The notes under the pieces: generated by a model
Told to the model about the DNA's origin: nothing
The model's database searches: none
What the model saw: the letters and a program-made list of their open reading frames with translations, nothing else
NCBI GenBank assembly: GCA_023091735.1
Contig: JALKBU010000062.1
Location: 1-64,000 of the forward strand
Direction of reading: 5' to 3'
Length of the DNA: 64,000 bases
Origin: Trichomonas tenax
Taxonomy: Eukaryota; Parabasalia; Trichomonadida; Trichomonadidae
Shown: one piece after another, positions 1-9,650 of the stretch
How the letters are laid out: every line of letters starts with the position of its first letter
Numbering within the stretch: position 1 is the stretch's first letter
Program-made: the position numbers and the translations under genes

Positions 1-850
1 TAGACTGTGCCACTTATACCACTGGATAGACAACTATCAATATGTACATGAAAGTACTTTCAAATCGAAAAAATATTGATCAGATAAAAAGTTATGAAGG
101 TCGCGGGACTACACCGCAGAAGGAAAATTTTTCCCAGGTGTGGAACTCCTTATTTTCAAAACATTTCGGATTGAAACTTTGGGTATAGCATCTATATGCA
201 TATAGAAACAATGTATGCATGGATCGCAAGTCTAAATAGTGTCCCGAGATATGAAGCAATAAAGTCTCCATTATTGATAACATTATTTTAGCGGACAGTT
301 TTCGCTGTATTTAAACACTGAACAGAGCGTTTTATCATTTTCACAGGAGCAGTACTACTAACAACAATCCATAAATAATGCATTTATTGAGTGATTTAGT
401 CTTGGTTATTTATACATCAAAATGATAATCGCGTAATAAAACTAACATAGTTTAAATATTCGCATTTATAAATAATTGCACTTAAATTGGCTATACTATT
501 TGTTTGACATTAAGAAAAAGTCAGTTTTCTATCAAATCTTATTTATATGAGGAAAAACTAATATTATATATTGTTGTTTTAAACATGTTGATTTGATTAT
601 TTTAATTTTTGTTTTTCAAGAAGTCGATTAATTCAATTTTACTAATATGAAATCAAATTTGCTATAATATTGTGTAATATCATGCACACATGTACTATTA
701 GCTAATAAAGCAACAAAACTCTCTAAAACTCTACTTAATATGTTAATTCCAATTCTATTTTTTTAAATTTAAGGAACTAAAGCCTCTTTCCTTTACAGTT
801 AGATTCCAAATTTGATAGTAATCATTTTAAGCAAAGGTTGTTTTTTAAAC

Positions 851-913
851 AAATTTTGATGATTTCTCCCACTATAAAATATATTTTAGAAGGAAAAATC
901 ATCAAAAAAATTT
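851..913. repeat. Imperfect inverted repeat (hairpin)
   Basis: The left arm at 851-869 and the right arm at 892-913 are nearly complementary, built on a shared TTTTGATGATTT core, with a few extra T/A bases bulged. The 22-base middle is itself nearly self-complementary (TAAAATATATTTTA). It could be a folded RNA, a decayed foldback element or chance in AT-rich DNA; the mixed-base core makes pure chance less likely. Confidence 0.5.
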
Positions 914-1620
914 AAGGTGAATTATCACTTTTACATGCAAATCGGGCCTTAAGGTTATATTTTATCAAAATCAAAAAAAATAGTTATCGAAACGCGGCAT
1001 AAGCTTGGTACATGGCAACTATAGCTTTTTTGGAAATTCAAAATAACAATAAAAAATATAATTGCGTCGTTAGTCGCCGCGAAACTCCCATCAGCACGCT
1101 GAAGATGATGCCAACAATGGGCTTTGGTAAAACGCAACATAAAGTCTTTATCATGCACTGTCTTTCGTAATTTCATGGGGAAGAATTCGTTTTCTAAACA
1201 GGATTACTTCGCGCTGCATGCCATTGTAAATTCCTGTGGAGCAAAAGGTGATTTATAAATGAGTATTACTTGATAAAGATATCTTATTATGGAAGAGCCA
1301 CCAGAATGCGTTCTTCTGTGTAAGCGCCAAAGTCAGAAATCGAACTACAAGGAACGCACAGCTTCTGCTGCAAAAAGCAGAGTATTGTTTCCTTTGATTG
1401 CGGAACACGGTAAAGATGTAACAACTGTCTCGAAACTTGTGTTCTAGATTGACGATTTACAAGGAACGTATCAAAATATATTAGTAATTTGATGATTGAC
1501 TTATTCCATGCTGCCAAAGATTTGTCATCGAGCAAATGTTTGTTGAACAAGACTTAGCAGAATCAAATAACATTTTTAATTTTTTCAACATTGATTTGGG
1601 TCTTCTATCTATTTGATTTT

Positions 1621-1829
1621 ATTTATGTATTCATATGAGGTACTTGTATCTTAGGTAAAAATTGTTACTAATGAAAATGTATGAAAATTTTTAAAATATC
1701 AATATTCAGCTTCTATAACTTAGATCTTATTTATATATTCATATAGTGTACCTAAATGTTAAGTCAAAATAGTTGTTGAAGAAAATATTTGATATTTTTA
1801 AACTAGCAATATATTGTTCTTATAACTTA
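1621..1829. repeat. Diverged tandem duplication, period about 108 bp
   Basis: Copy 1 (1621-1722) and copy 2 (1729-1829) align along their whole length. Both start ATTTATRTATTCATAT and both end in a TTCTATAACTTA-like block (TTCTTATAACTTA in copy 2). They differ by many substitutions and short indels, so the duplication is old. It ends about 160 bp upstream of the gene at 1990. Confidence 0.6.
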
Positions 1830-1979
1830 AAACCAAAATCAGTGCCTCATTGGCTTATTATACAAATATGGAATATAACAATATTAAATTGAAAATCACA
1901 AAAAGTGTTTTTCTAATGCTGTGCATTGTACAAACAGTTTTCTGAGTCAATATGAAACACGTTTTTGAAGAAAAAAGAA

Positions 1980-1992
1980 TCATTTTAATATG
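1980..1992 (+). promoter_or_regulatory. Initiator element at the start of the 1990 gene
   Basis: TCATTTTAATATG: a trichomonad-type Initiator (TCA, with transcription expected at the A) eight bases before the ATG. The gene at 47500 has almost the same arrangement, TCATTTTAATG. Confidence 0.55.
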
Positions 1993-3474
1993 AGTGAGTA
2001 CAAAGATATTTCTTTAGAATTGAACATCAATTCGATTTCCTCGAAATTCATTTTCGAGCAACGAAAATCACTGAAGTACAGAGAGTTTAGTGAAGAAGAA
2101 TTGCAAAATTACTTCGCAAAGATCAATGAATGCATCGAATTAATCACTTCTGTTGATGTCAACAACACTGTTCGTGGATTATGGAACTTATTTTCTATTA
2201 TTGAGGACACTACATCTGTCCAAATCATAAGATACCTATTAGAGATCAAATTTTGGGATATTATTTTCCCTGTTATCAATGGATACGAAACATCATTACG
2301 AGTTATCGCAGAATCGCTACGTGTTATTGACTCGATTCTCAAAATTGCACCACGCGAATTAGTTTTCGACTTTACGACAAATGAATACTTAGAGTTTTTA
2401 TTTGCGAAATTATCCATTAACCAATACATCGATCATTTCATATTCTGCAGTCTCGCTTACTGTATGGAGTCAAATCCTAAGATTTACGATTATATGCTGC
2501 AAAATCAATGGTTTTCTAAGATAAAAGAATTCTACGAATCACTTAGAGGCTGCCTTTCATCGCAGAGACGGTGCTTTGACGAAGAATACGATTTTGAAGA
2601 AGATTACGAAGTTGATTATTCAAATTGTGAAATTCCAATGGATAAGAAAATTGCTTGGGCATCACTCATTAGGTTCTTTATTATGATTGCAGAAAAGAAG
2701 TTTTGTGATATGGATCCCAGTTCAAAATACTATTATTTGCAAATCTTCGCAAAAGGTTTGGAGTTCGACATAACCGAATATACAAGTCTCGAAATAATTC
2801 CAAAGCTTGCTTCAATAGCACCAGATATCGCTATTGATGTGTTTTCAAAGCCACAAACACAAAAACAACTAAAAGCACTCGCATTGCATTCACTTTTCAA
2901 CAAATCATCGCTGGCACTTTGCATATACAGAACTTTTGCTGCATTTCAAACGCAGTCTCCGTTCACAAAAGATATGATTCAAGTTATTAATAACATTTTT
3001 GGGGAACAGAAATGGGAGGAAATGAAGGGGCAACTGAAGTATGCGTTGAAACTCGCTGCGCAATTGCTCATGGATTCTGATTTACATCCTCATATTTTGA
3101 ATGAGCATATTTTCATGGAGATAGAAAGCTGCATTGCTGAGATGAATTGGGAGGACTTATCATGCATATTAGAAATGATATCAGTTGCCTTGATTCACGC
3201 AAATAATCGTGATTTGATGGAAATGATTTTAATAAGACGAATAATAGTTACAAAGCTATGTGAGAACACCCAAAACTCTGATTGTATGTATATAGGAACA
3301 TTGATTCCTGCTATATCTCAGGCTTTGAATTTTTCACAAGCTTCTAATTGGAATATAATCAGCAAAGAAGACTTTCGAGAAATGATAGACCGTGATGATA
3401 TAGAACAGATAGAATCGGATTATCCAGATCTTGAAAATTATTGTGAATCGATTATTACCATTCTTGAACAATAA
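1990..3474 (+). CDS. Helical-repeat (armadillo/HEAT-like) protein of unknown function
   Basis: The product has 494 residues and I do not recognise a named family. It is almost entirely predicted helix, with amphipathic segments and leucine/isoleucine-rich helix pairs typical of alpha-solenoids such as armadillo or HEAT repeats. An acidic, tyrosine-containing patch near residues 198-212 (EEDYEVDY) looks like an exposed loop. There is no signal peptide or membrane segment. The ATG is chosen because a TCATTTT Initiator lies eight bases before it. It is a lone gene between long spacers. A scaffold or adaptor role is only a guess from the fold. Confidence 0.7.
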   Translation: MSEYKDISLELNINSISSKFIFEQRKSLKYREFSEEELQNYFAKINECIELITSVDVNNTVRGLWNLFSIIEDTTSVQIIRYLLEIKFWDIIFPVINGYETSLRVIAESLRVIDSILKIAPRELVFDFTTNEYLEFLFAKLSINQYIDHFIFCSLAYCMESNPKIYDYMLQNQWFSKIKEFYESLRGCLSSQRRCFDEEYDFEEDYEVDYSNCEIPMDKKIAWASLIRFFIMIAEKKFCDMDPSSKYYYLQIFAKGLEFDITEYTSLEIIPKLASIAPDIAIDVFSKPQTQKQLKALALHSLFNKSSLALCIYRTFAAFQTQSPFTKDMIQVINNIFGEQKWEEMKGQLKYALKLAAQLLMDSDLHPHILNEHIFMEIESCIAEMNWEDLSCILEMISVALIHANNRDLMEMILIRRIIVTKLCENTQNSDCMYIGTLIPAISQALNFSQASNWNIISKEDFREMIDRDDIEQIESDYPDLENYCESIITILEQ

Positions 3475-3999
3475 TTTTATTATTTTGTTTTGTTGTATGT
3501 TATGTTTATTTGTATTATTAATAAATGCGGGATAAATAATTGATGTTTTAATATCTAATTATGAAAATATTTTTATATTTATTTATTTAATTGTGATTAA
3601 AGAAAACAGAACCAAAATTTACCATTAGTATGTAAGATAACTCAAAGTTATCATTGATTTTCATTCTCATTCTAAATATTTTGTTTTGATATTTTGATAA
3701 TTTTAATAAATAAGATTTTGAATAAAAATATAATAGAAGCAGCCAATAGAAAATCATTGGTGAATATTTATCTTTTCATATTTGTTATTGCGATAAAAAA
3801 TTATATAATAAGATCTTCACTAAAAAATATAATACAAATAGTAAATATGGATGTGTTGGTAGATATTTTTCGATTGATATTTGATTTGATAATTGAATAT
3901 GTTATTTAAATTGTAAAAAACATTTGTTTAAGGTAATAACGTCTTATCATAGATCAAATGATAAAAGAGTTTCCTTATCCGCTAGAACAAATATTATTC
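3475..3999. other. AT-rich intergenic spacer
   Basis: This lies between the 3' ends of two convergent genes. A 71-residue open frame at 3694-3909 is made of isoleucine, asparagine and lysine as expected from AT-rich non-coding DNA, and I do not accept it as a gene. Confidence 0.6.
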
Positions 4000-4239
4000 T
4001 CACTCAGCGCCACCCGCTTGGTCTGTGCAGCACTTAAGCTGGTTCTCGATGAAGACGAGGCGTCTCTCGAGTTGAGTCAGTTTCTGATTTAAGTCAGCCA
4101 ATCTTCCTCTAACATTAGAGTGGAAGGTGTTGAGGAATCTCACGACGCGCATCATGCCGAGGGAGATGTTCTGCGCGAATTCACGGTTCTTGAAATCCTT
4201 TTCAACGGATGTACGCACGCTGCTCGCGTCGAAGGACAT
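4000..4239 (-). CDS. BRK1: BRICK1/HSPC300-like subunit of the WAVE/SCAR complex
   Basis: This 79-residue protein matches the small BRICK1 family (about 75 residues) over its length. An N-terminal segment with an NREF motif is followed by a heptad helix carrying FLNTF, a GRLADLNQKLT block and LERRLVFIE. BRICK1 is the smallest subunit of the pentameric WAVE regulatory complex, which links Rac to Arp2/3-driven actin branching. The reading frame extends 22 codons further upstream, but the start at 4239 gives the family length and has a TCA Initiator directly before and a second one ten bases upstream (TCAGAAATCAATG). It is transcribed away from the beta-helix gene at 4944, across a 700-bp spacer with three TTTACATGACA motifs. 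The two cysteines near the C-terminus are unusual for the family. Confidence 0.85.
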   Translation of the reverse strand: MSFDASSVRTSVEKDFKNREFAQNISLGMMRVVRFLNTFHSNVRGRLADLNQKLTQLERRLVFIENQLKCCTDQAGGAE

Positions 4240-4943
4240 TGATTTCTGATTATATTTTTTTTTACCCATTTCGTTTTTGCCCTTCACATCACTTCGGTGT
4301 TCCATATATATCTCCTATAGCAGTTTCCATTACTCACCAAATTTTCGCATATTTTATTTTTAAAATTTGTTTTTATTTGATATTCAAGTTCTATGTATAA
4401 TTGCATGGCTATATTCTGAGTTTGGCGAACTTTCATATAAAAATCGAGAATTAAATGATTTACATGACAATTTTCCATTTTACAGAACAAAAAATCGTCA
4501 AATTTACTATTTAACATTTACAGCTTATTGAATATCATTATCATGAGTTAAAGAGAAAAGATTTCCCTGACATTTCTCGATTTCAATTTTTATTTACATG
4601 ACAAATATCATTTAAAATCTATTCAAAAATACAAATTTCAACCATTGTTAAACCAAAAATTCAATCTGTTCGCTCAGGTAAGTAGGAAAACCAAATATCA
4701 TGAGTGTTATAAAAATTGAAAATTCTCAAATTTGGATTTGAGTATAAACAATCAATTGGTTAATCACAAATAGGGCTGTACTGATAGATTATGATAATAA
4801 AAGAGGTATATTATGATTTTGACAATTTATAATTTACATGACATATTTCATAGATTCGGTAATTTCCACAAAAATTTAGCGAGAAAAGTGAAGGCTATGG
4901 CTAATATTGATATTTTTTAGTGCCAAAAAAACAGAAATACAAA
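4240..4943. promoter_or_regulatory. Divergent promoter region with three TTTACATGACA motifs
   Basis: This spacer separates the divergent starts of BRICK1 (-) and the beta-helix gene (+). Perfect TTTACATGACA copies lie at 4459-4469, 4593-4603 and 4833-4843, all on the + strand. A weaker copy ending in TTGACA at 4814-4824 lies 19 bp before the last one. The repeated upstream placement supports a regulatory role; direct proof is lacking. Confidence 0.55.
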
Positions 4944-6455
4944 ATGAAAAATGTTTCTCTAACTCATCTTTTTCTGCGTGGACCACTGCTTTCCCCGGCG
5001 TTTTCCACCTCGAGCAGGATGAGCCTAAAGCATTCGCTATTCTCACAACTTGCAAAACCTGTTTTTTACGGAGTTAAGAATTTAAACGTGTACAAAACTT
5101 CATTTACAAAGTCTCTAACGTCGGTTTATTTGTCAGGAGATGACACAAGATTCTACAAAACTGGAACAATAGATGCAGTGCTGGATATTGATGTCAATAA
5201 ACAACATATAATCTTCGATAATTGCATTTTTCAGATTACTGGCGATGGTCCTGTTGTGTCATTAGACAGTCGATTTAATTCAGACGTAACATTTTCATGT
5301 TGCACTTTTAATTTACAAACAGCGACAACTTTATTGTATTTACAAGCAAAATCAATCTTGATTTCAGGCTGCTTCATTAAAACACCAAATACCCAAACAA
5401 TTATCAGAACATTGTCTAAAGCACCGCTAACTTTTACAAATAATAATATTAAAGAATCAACAGGAAATATATTTGACTCAGTTGACAATACAAAAGTTGC
5501 GATGTTCTCTAATAACTTAACTTCTTCGAAACTTAAAATAAAAAATAGCAACAAATTCGTATCAGTTCAATTCAAATTAAATTCATACTATAATGGTCAA
5601 AACCAAGTATTCTGCGATTACTTTACTGGCATTTTTATCTCATATTCCAATTTTATCAAAAATTCTGCAGCTATTTTTCAATTAACCCAAGATTACACTA
5701 TTTCCAATTGCGTTTTTGCTGAAAACACAGGACTAATCGCAAAAAGTCCACAATCGCCATTTGGAAATCAATATAAATTGACATTGATGGATTGTCAAGT
5801 CGACACAACACAAGCAAATAGCGGTGCTGTTGTTGGCTCTTCTTCTCAGTTTGGCATTTCATCTCCATCCAAGAACTCATTTAGTTATGCTAGCGAAGAC
5901 CCAAGCTGCCCAACTTTCACGCCAACTCCAGATCCTTCGCCAGTTGAAACGCCTGCACCAACACCAAATAAATCTCCTCAGCCAACAACTCCGGAAGCAA
6001 CGAATATATTACCACCGAGGACAATGGAACCAACTCCATATCCTGAGCAAACACCAGGATCAACTCCATTCCCATCAGCATCGCCAGTTCCAACGCCATC
6101 GCCTAAACCAACAGTTAACGCGATAGGTCTCACGATATTAATTGCTCCTCTATTGCTGTTCATCATTATCATTCCTTTGCTGGTTCTTGTAATGATCAGG
6201 CTTGTCAGAGAAATGAGTAGCAATGACGCTGTAATGAAGAATAACTACCAGAGGTTCTTCTCGGATGAAGGATCGAGCAGCAGCGATAGACCGGATCCTC
6301 TTGACTTGAGAAAGAGCAGCAGCGATGATGATGGCGATATAGATGTGTTTGAAATATCTCAACATAACAAGGAAAGCCACATGCCAAGGAAATCAATCGA
6401 TCTTTCGAAGGATGATTTGATATATGGCTTCTTGAAACCAAATGAAGTTGTTTAA
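4944..6455 (+). CDS. Parallel beta-helix type I membrane protein
   Basis: The product has about 503 residues. Residues 60-320 are short strand-turn repeats (for example IIFDNCIFQIT, DVTFSCCTFNL, ILISGCFIKT) typical of right-handed parallel beta-helix surface proteins. Residues 322-391 form a Pro/Thr/Ser-rich stalk (PTPSPKPT-like repeats), 393-419 a strong membrane helix (LLLFIIIIPLLVLVM), and the rest a charged tail with serine clusters (SDEGSSSSD). This suggests a surface or vesicle protein with an extracellular helix and a phosphorylatable tail. No classic signal peptide is visible. The frame extends upstream only to a GTG; the first ATG at 4944 is used. The broken genes near 49217-50122 and 58306-59280 look like other beta-helix proteins but are not close relatives. 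Confidence 0.75.
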   Translation: MKNVSLTHLFLRGPLLSPAFSTSSRMSLKHSLFSQLAKPVFYGVKNLNVYKTSFTKSLTSVYLSGDDTRFYKTGTIDAVLDIDVNKQHIIFDNCIFQITGDGPVVSLDSRFNSDVTFSCCTFNLQTATTLLYLQAKSILISGCFIKTPNTQTIIRTLSKAPLTFTNNNIKESTGNIFDSVDNTKVAMFSNNLTSSKLKIKNSNKFVSVQFKLNSYYNGQNQVFCDYFTGIFISYSNFIKNSAAIFQLTQDYTISNCVFAENTGLIAKSPQSPFGNQYKLTLMDCQVDTTQANSGAVVGSSSQFGISSPSKNSFSYASEDPSCPTFTPTPDPSPVETPAPTPNKSPQPTTPEATNILPPRTMEPTPYPEQTPGSTPFPSASPVPTPSPKPTVNAIGLTILIAPLLLFIIIIPLLVLVMIRLVREMSSNDAVMKNNYQRFFSDEGSSSSDRPDPLDLRKSSSDDDGDIDVFEISQHNKESHMPRKSIDLSKDDLIYGFLKPNEVV

Positions 6456-6563
6456 TGTGTTTTTATTTTATAAAAATGTTATGATTTTTTACTGTATTAT
6501 CCATTTAGAAATATGATTAAACAAAACAAACAAATATTTATTACTCATAGACAAGGGAGAAAG

Positions 6564-7646
6564 TTAGATATTTAAGTGAGCTCTTCTTTTTGCCATTTTA
6601 GCTTCATGCTTCAATCGCATTACTTCCCTCTTCGTTGTTTCATTTTGCTGACGAACTTCTGCAAGTTGTTTATCGCGTTGATCGAGTGTTTGATCCAAGT
6701 TTGCTAGTTTCTGAGTTAACGTTCGAATCTTATCGTCTTCTTGCTGCTGCTGTGCACCCTTTGTTATTGCGTTTTGGTATTCAAGCTTGAGCTGCTCACC
6801 CTGCGTAACAACAGATTCTATCTGTCTGCGGTGCTGTGCGTCCATAGAATCCATTTGTCTCATAGCTGCGGATATTCGCTTCTCGACTTCAATCTTCCTG
6901 CGCTTAAGCGGCTCTAATTCGCGGTCTTGCACATCTTTCATCCTTCTGAGCCTATCTTTGTACTTCTCGTCGATTTGTCTCAACTTCTGAAGTAAGTTTT
7001 CGAGATTAATTCTGTGTTCTTTCTCAGACTCTTCTAGAGTGGAAACACATTGAGACAACTGCTGTTTTGTGGCCATAAGAGAGTCGAATCTTTCTTTGTT
7101 TTTATCTTTGAGCGCGTTTTCGAGAGCTTTGACACGATTTAATTCGATCTCTTGATTCTCCATGATTTCGTCTTCTGTATCTGAATGACCGCGTTTCTCT
7201 TGGTCAGAGATCCTTTGTTTCACACGATCTATCATTTCTTTAGTCTTCTTGATTTCATCTGTGATTCCTTTCGTTCTCTGCTGTGTTAAATTGTCAGAGT
7301 ACTGTTCAATCTGCGCGAGCTTGCTCTCGAACTCTTGGTGAATGTCATTAATGATTTCGCTCTGCTGTTGCGTTATTCTGAAGATTCTTTCGGAATGTGT
7401 AGTGTTCAAGCGTGCTTTGATTGTCTCTATCGAAGCCTTTTGTTTCCTTTCCTTTCCGACGACTTTAGCTTCATGATGGTTAAATTTATCCTTTTCTATG
7501 TTGATTTGATCTTCGATTTGCACAATTTCTGCATTTGTCTGAACAATGTCGTGTTTAAGGCGTTCTATTTCATCATCTTTCAACGTTAGCTCCTGCTGCA
7601 CCTTCGCTTGGAACTTGCTTATCTGTCTATCAAGTGAGACAGTCAT
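6564..7646 (-). CDS. Long coiled-coil protein
   Basis: About 360 residues, almost all heptad coiled coil rich in E, K, Q and R (for example DDEIERLKHDIVQTN, ELEPLKRRKIEVEKR, LTQKLANLDQTLDQR), ending in a basic KMAKRRAHLN tail. No globular domain is visible, so a cytoskeletal or basal-body structural role is possible but unproven. The frame can start 12 codons earlier, but the ATG at 7646 has a TCA Initiator immediately before it (TCAAAAATG). The upstream spacer is rich in TTTACATGACA motifs. Confidence 0.75.
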   Translation of the reverse strand: MTVSLDRQISKFQAKVQQELTLKDDEIERLKHDIVQTNAEIVQIEDQINIEKDKFNHHEAKVVGKERKQKASIETIKARLNTTHSERIFRITQQQSEIINDIHQEFESKLAQIEQYSDNLTQQRTKGITDEIKKTKEMIDRVKQRISDQEKRGHSDTEDEIMENQEIELNRVKALENALKDKNKERFDSLMATKQQLSQCVSTLEESEKEHRINLENLLQKLRQIDEKYKDRLRRMKDVQDRELEPLKRRKIEVEKRISAAMRQMDSMDAQHRRQIESVVTQGEQLKLEYQNAITKGAQQQQEDDKIRTLTQKLANLDQTLDQRDKQLAEVRQQNETTKREVMRLKHEAKMAKRRAHLNI

Positions 7647-8205
7647 TTTTGATGTCCGTTTAGAAATATCTCTACACGTCAAATAAATTCAATATTCTGT
7701 CAAATTACATGACAAAAATAATCTTTACACCTCAAGTATATAATTTTTTACATGACAAAAAATCATTTTTGCATGCAAGACATACAAATAATTGAATTTA
7801 GAGTCCCAAACATAGTTAAAATGTTTTGCAATACCAGGAATATGATATGGTATACATATTGAAACAAAATATGAAAATGAAAAAATAGTTTCGAATGCAA
7901 CTCGTCCAAAAATTAAAATTAGAGTCCCAAATTTTGATGATTTATTTTGCAATATTATATGTATGCTATATTCGATGTGTCGCAGAAAAAAAATCAAAAA
8001 TATTTACATGACATTTTGAATTAATTACATGTCAAATGTTAGATTTTGAAATATTTACATGACAATTTCTAAATATTTTTTCCTTTTTGAGCTTTGCTTA
8101 TTTCTAATAAGATGGTGTGTTGCTGGGGATGTTAAACATACGAAATTAAGTAAATTCTATAGATTTATCAAAAAAATAATCAAATCATAAATAAAATGAA
8201 TGAAC
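7647..8205. promoter_or_regulatory. Promoter spacer with TTTACATGACA cluster and a 40-bp direct repeat
   Basis: Motif copies on the + strand: ATTACATGACA 7704-7714, TTTACACCTCA 7724-7734, TTTACATGACA 7747-7757, TTTGCATGCAA 7768-7778, TTTACATGACA 8003-8013, ATTACATGTCA 8024-8034 and TTTACATGACA 8054-8064. The first four are spaced 20, 23 and 21 bp, and 8003/8024 are 21 bp apart. The neighbouring gene is on the minus strand, so these motifs face against it. A separate direct repeat beginning TTAGAGTCCCAAA occurs at 7798 and 7919. Confidence 0.55.
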
Positions 8206-9129
8206 TTAGTTTTGGTTCCGCTTCTTCTTCTTTCCGAGCAAGTGGTGTGGCTGGTTCGGATTAAGTTTACCGTAACCATATTGTGGCTCCTGGCGTGGCA
8301 TTGGCCTAGCCTCGAAGAAAACGCCGTCACCGGCTGTCTGTTGCTTTTTAGCGCCACCGGACCATCTAAACTTCCTTCTTTCTTCGTTAAGCATATCCTC
8401 TGATGTGATGATATCCTTCTTTCCATGGCGTCCACCGACGTGCTTTGGAATAGAGAAGCGTTTGCCACGTGCTGTTGGTTCGAATCTCCTTGGTAATGGA
8501 AGCTCGCGCTCGACACCATCACGCATGACTAATGCATAGCGGATGAGTGTGTGGTGTCCACACTCTGGGCAGAACTCCTTTGAGGCATCGAATGTCTCTG
8601 CATTGCAGGCAGAGCACCTCATGAGCCATCTCTTAACTTCGGCAACTTTTGTGCCGTTTGATGATATAACTGTAATGCCGAGAAGCTGGCAAACGCACTG
8701 CATTGTGGCATCTGTTGTGCATAAAACTACGTCCTCATCGTCATCGATTTTTCCGTATGAGTCAGCAGTGATCCATTCATCGAAGCCTGGCTGTGGAGTT
8801 GGCTCCTTCTTTGCCTCTGGCTCGACATCTTTCGGCATGAAATCGAGAGCTAAGGCAATAAGGCCGATATCAGTGCCAGAAAGGAGAACTGCATTTCCAC
8901 TGTCTGTAGCTGCCTTTGTGACTGCATCTATTGATTCCTGTGTTGGCTGTTTGGTGACAATCTCGTGAGAAAGTTGGAAATTTGTTAAAATTTGTTTTGC
9001 GCGAGCGTCGCGGACTTCTTGCAAAGCTGATTCAGTCATGTATATGGTGCGCGGCGTTTCAACCTGTGCACCGCCTTGGATGAAGAAGTTTGCATCCGCA
9101 ATAAAGAAAACACTCGATTCTTCACTCAT
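8206..9129 (-). CDS. NOB1: NOB1-like PIN endonuclease for 18S rRNA 3'-end maturation
   Basis: The product has 307 residues. The N-terminal PIN domain (about 5-105) starts with an IADANFFIQGG block whose aspartate matches the metal-binding acid of PIN nucleases, and contains a TDIGLIALALD segment. After an acidic linker comes a zinc ribbon (about 170-200) with CSAC and CPEC knuckles, then RRFEPTARGKRFSIP and a lysine-rich tail (KKKKRN). This is the domain order of NOB1, which cuts 20S pre-rRNA at site D in late 40S assembly. The frame extends to 9207, but that adds 26 residues before the PIN domain; I use the ATG at 9129. No TCA Initiator lies close to this ATG, so the start is slightly uncertain. 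It is divergent from the Sec23/24-like gene, sharing a motif-dense spacer. Confidence 0.9.
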   Translation of the reverse strand: MSEESSVFFIADANFFIQGGAQVETPRTIYMTESALQEVRDARAKQILTNFQLSHEIVTKQPTQESIDAVTKAATDSGNAVLLSGTDIGLIALALDFMPKDVEPEAKKEPTPQPGFDEWITADSYGKIDDDEDVVLCTTDATMQCVCQLLGITVISSNGTKVAEVKRWLMRCSACNAETFDASKEFCPECGHHTLIRYALVMRDGVERELPLPRRFEPTARGKRFSIPKHVGGRHGKKDIITSEDMLNEERRKFRWSGGAKKQQTAGDGVFFEARPMPRQEPQYGYGKLNPNQPHHLLGKKKKRNQN

Positions 9130-9647
9130 CTTTAGCCCCTCAAAATTATTGTCTTTTTTAAATTTTGAATCGAAAATAATCTTATAAAATTTTAGACACT
9201 TTTTCATGAATCAAAATCCGACATTTCCTTGTTTTTAACATTTGCATAGCATATCGAACTAAAATATTGGGAAATGATCATTTTTGACACATTGATAATT
9301 ACATGACAAAAATAATGTTTACACGACAAATATCATTATCACCACAAATTTAATGAATTTACGCGACATAGCTTTTTTACATGTCAATCTTAATCTACAT
9401 GACAAATTCAATGAATCTATTTGTTATTTTTTTGTTTATTTGTCAAATACGCATTTACATATCATAAAATTTTTTTTTGAATTAAATTTTTCAGTAAAAA
9501 TAGAGGTTAATTTTACAAGTCAAAAAGATAGAAACAACTTCATTATCACAAATTTCTTAATGAGATTAATTTTACATGACAATTTTTTTGTGAAAAGTCA
9601 TAAAATTGAATTTCAAAATTCCCGATCAAAAATTTTCATTCTTCAAA
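9130..9647. promoter_or_regulatory. Divergent promoter with a long phased TTTACATGACA array
   Basis: This spacer lies between NOB1 (-) and the Sec23/24-like gene (+). + strand motif copies: ATTACATGACA 9298, TTTACACGACA 9318, TTTACGCGACA 9358, TTTACATGTCA 9376, TCTACATGACA 9394, TCTATTTGTTA 9416, TTTATTTGTCA 9435, TTTACATATCA 9454, TTTACAAGTCA 9512 and TTTACATGACA 9571. Steps are 20, 40, 18, 18, 22, 19, 19, 58 and 59 bp, so most fall near multiples of about 20. This is the densest cluster in the window. Confidence 0.6.
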
Positions 9648-9650
9648 ATG
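9636..9650 (+). promoter_or_regulatory. Initiator of the Sec23/24-like gene
   Basis: TCATTCTTCAAAATG places a TCA element 12 bases before the ATG at 9648 and decides between that ATG and the in-frame one at 9606. Confidence 0.5.

Larger units (their letters stand above)
1..1989. other. AT-rich spacer with no supported gene
   Basis: I see no convincing gene here. Two short minus-strand open frames (955-1176 and 1287-1550) do not resemble any family I know and have no clear Initiator; they could be remains of a decayed gene. The spacer holds a hairpin at 851-913, a diverged tandem duplication at 1621-1829 and one loose match to the TTTACATG motif at 933-943. The last 20 bases carry the Initiator of the next gene. 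Confidence 0.6.

Noticed and set aside
955..1550. Two short minus-strand open frames that could be one gene
   Set aside because: No recognisable domain, no Initiator and different frames; kept only as a note in the spacer entry.
3694..3909. 71-codon hydrophobic open frame
   Set aside because: Composition is what AT-rich non-coding DNA gives (Ile, Asn, Lys); no family or promoter.
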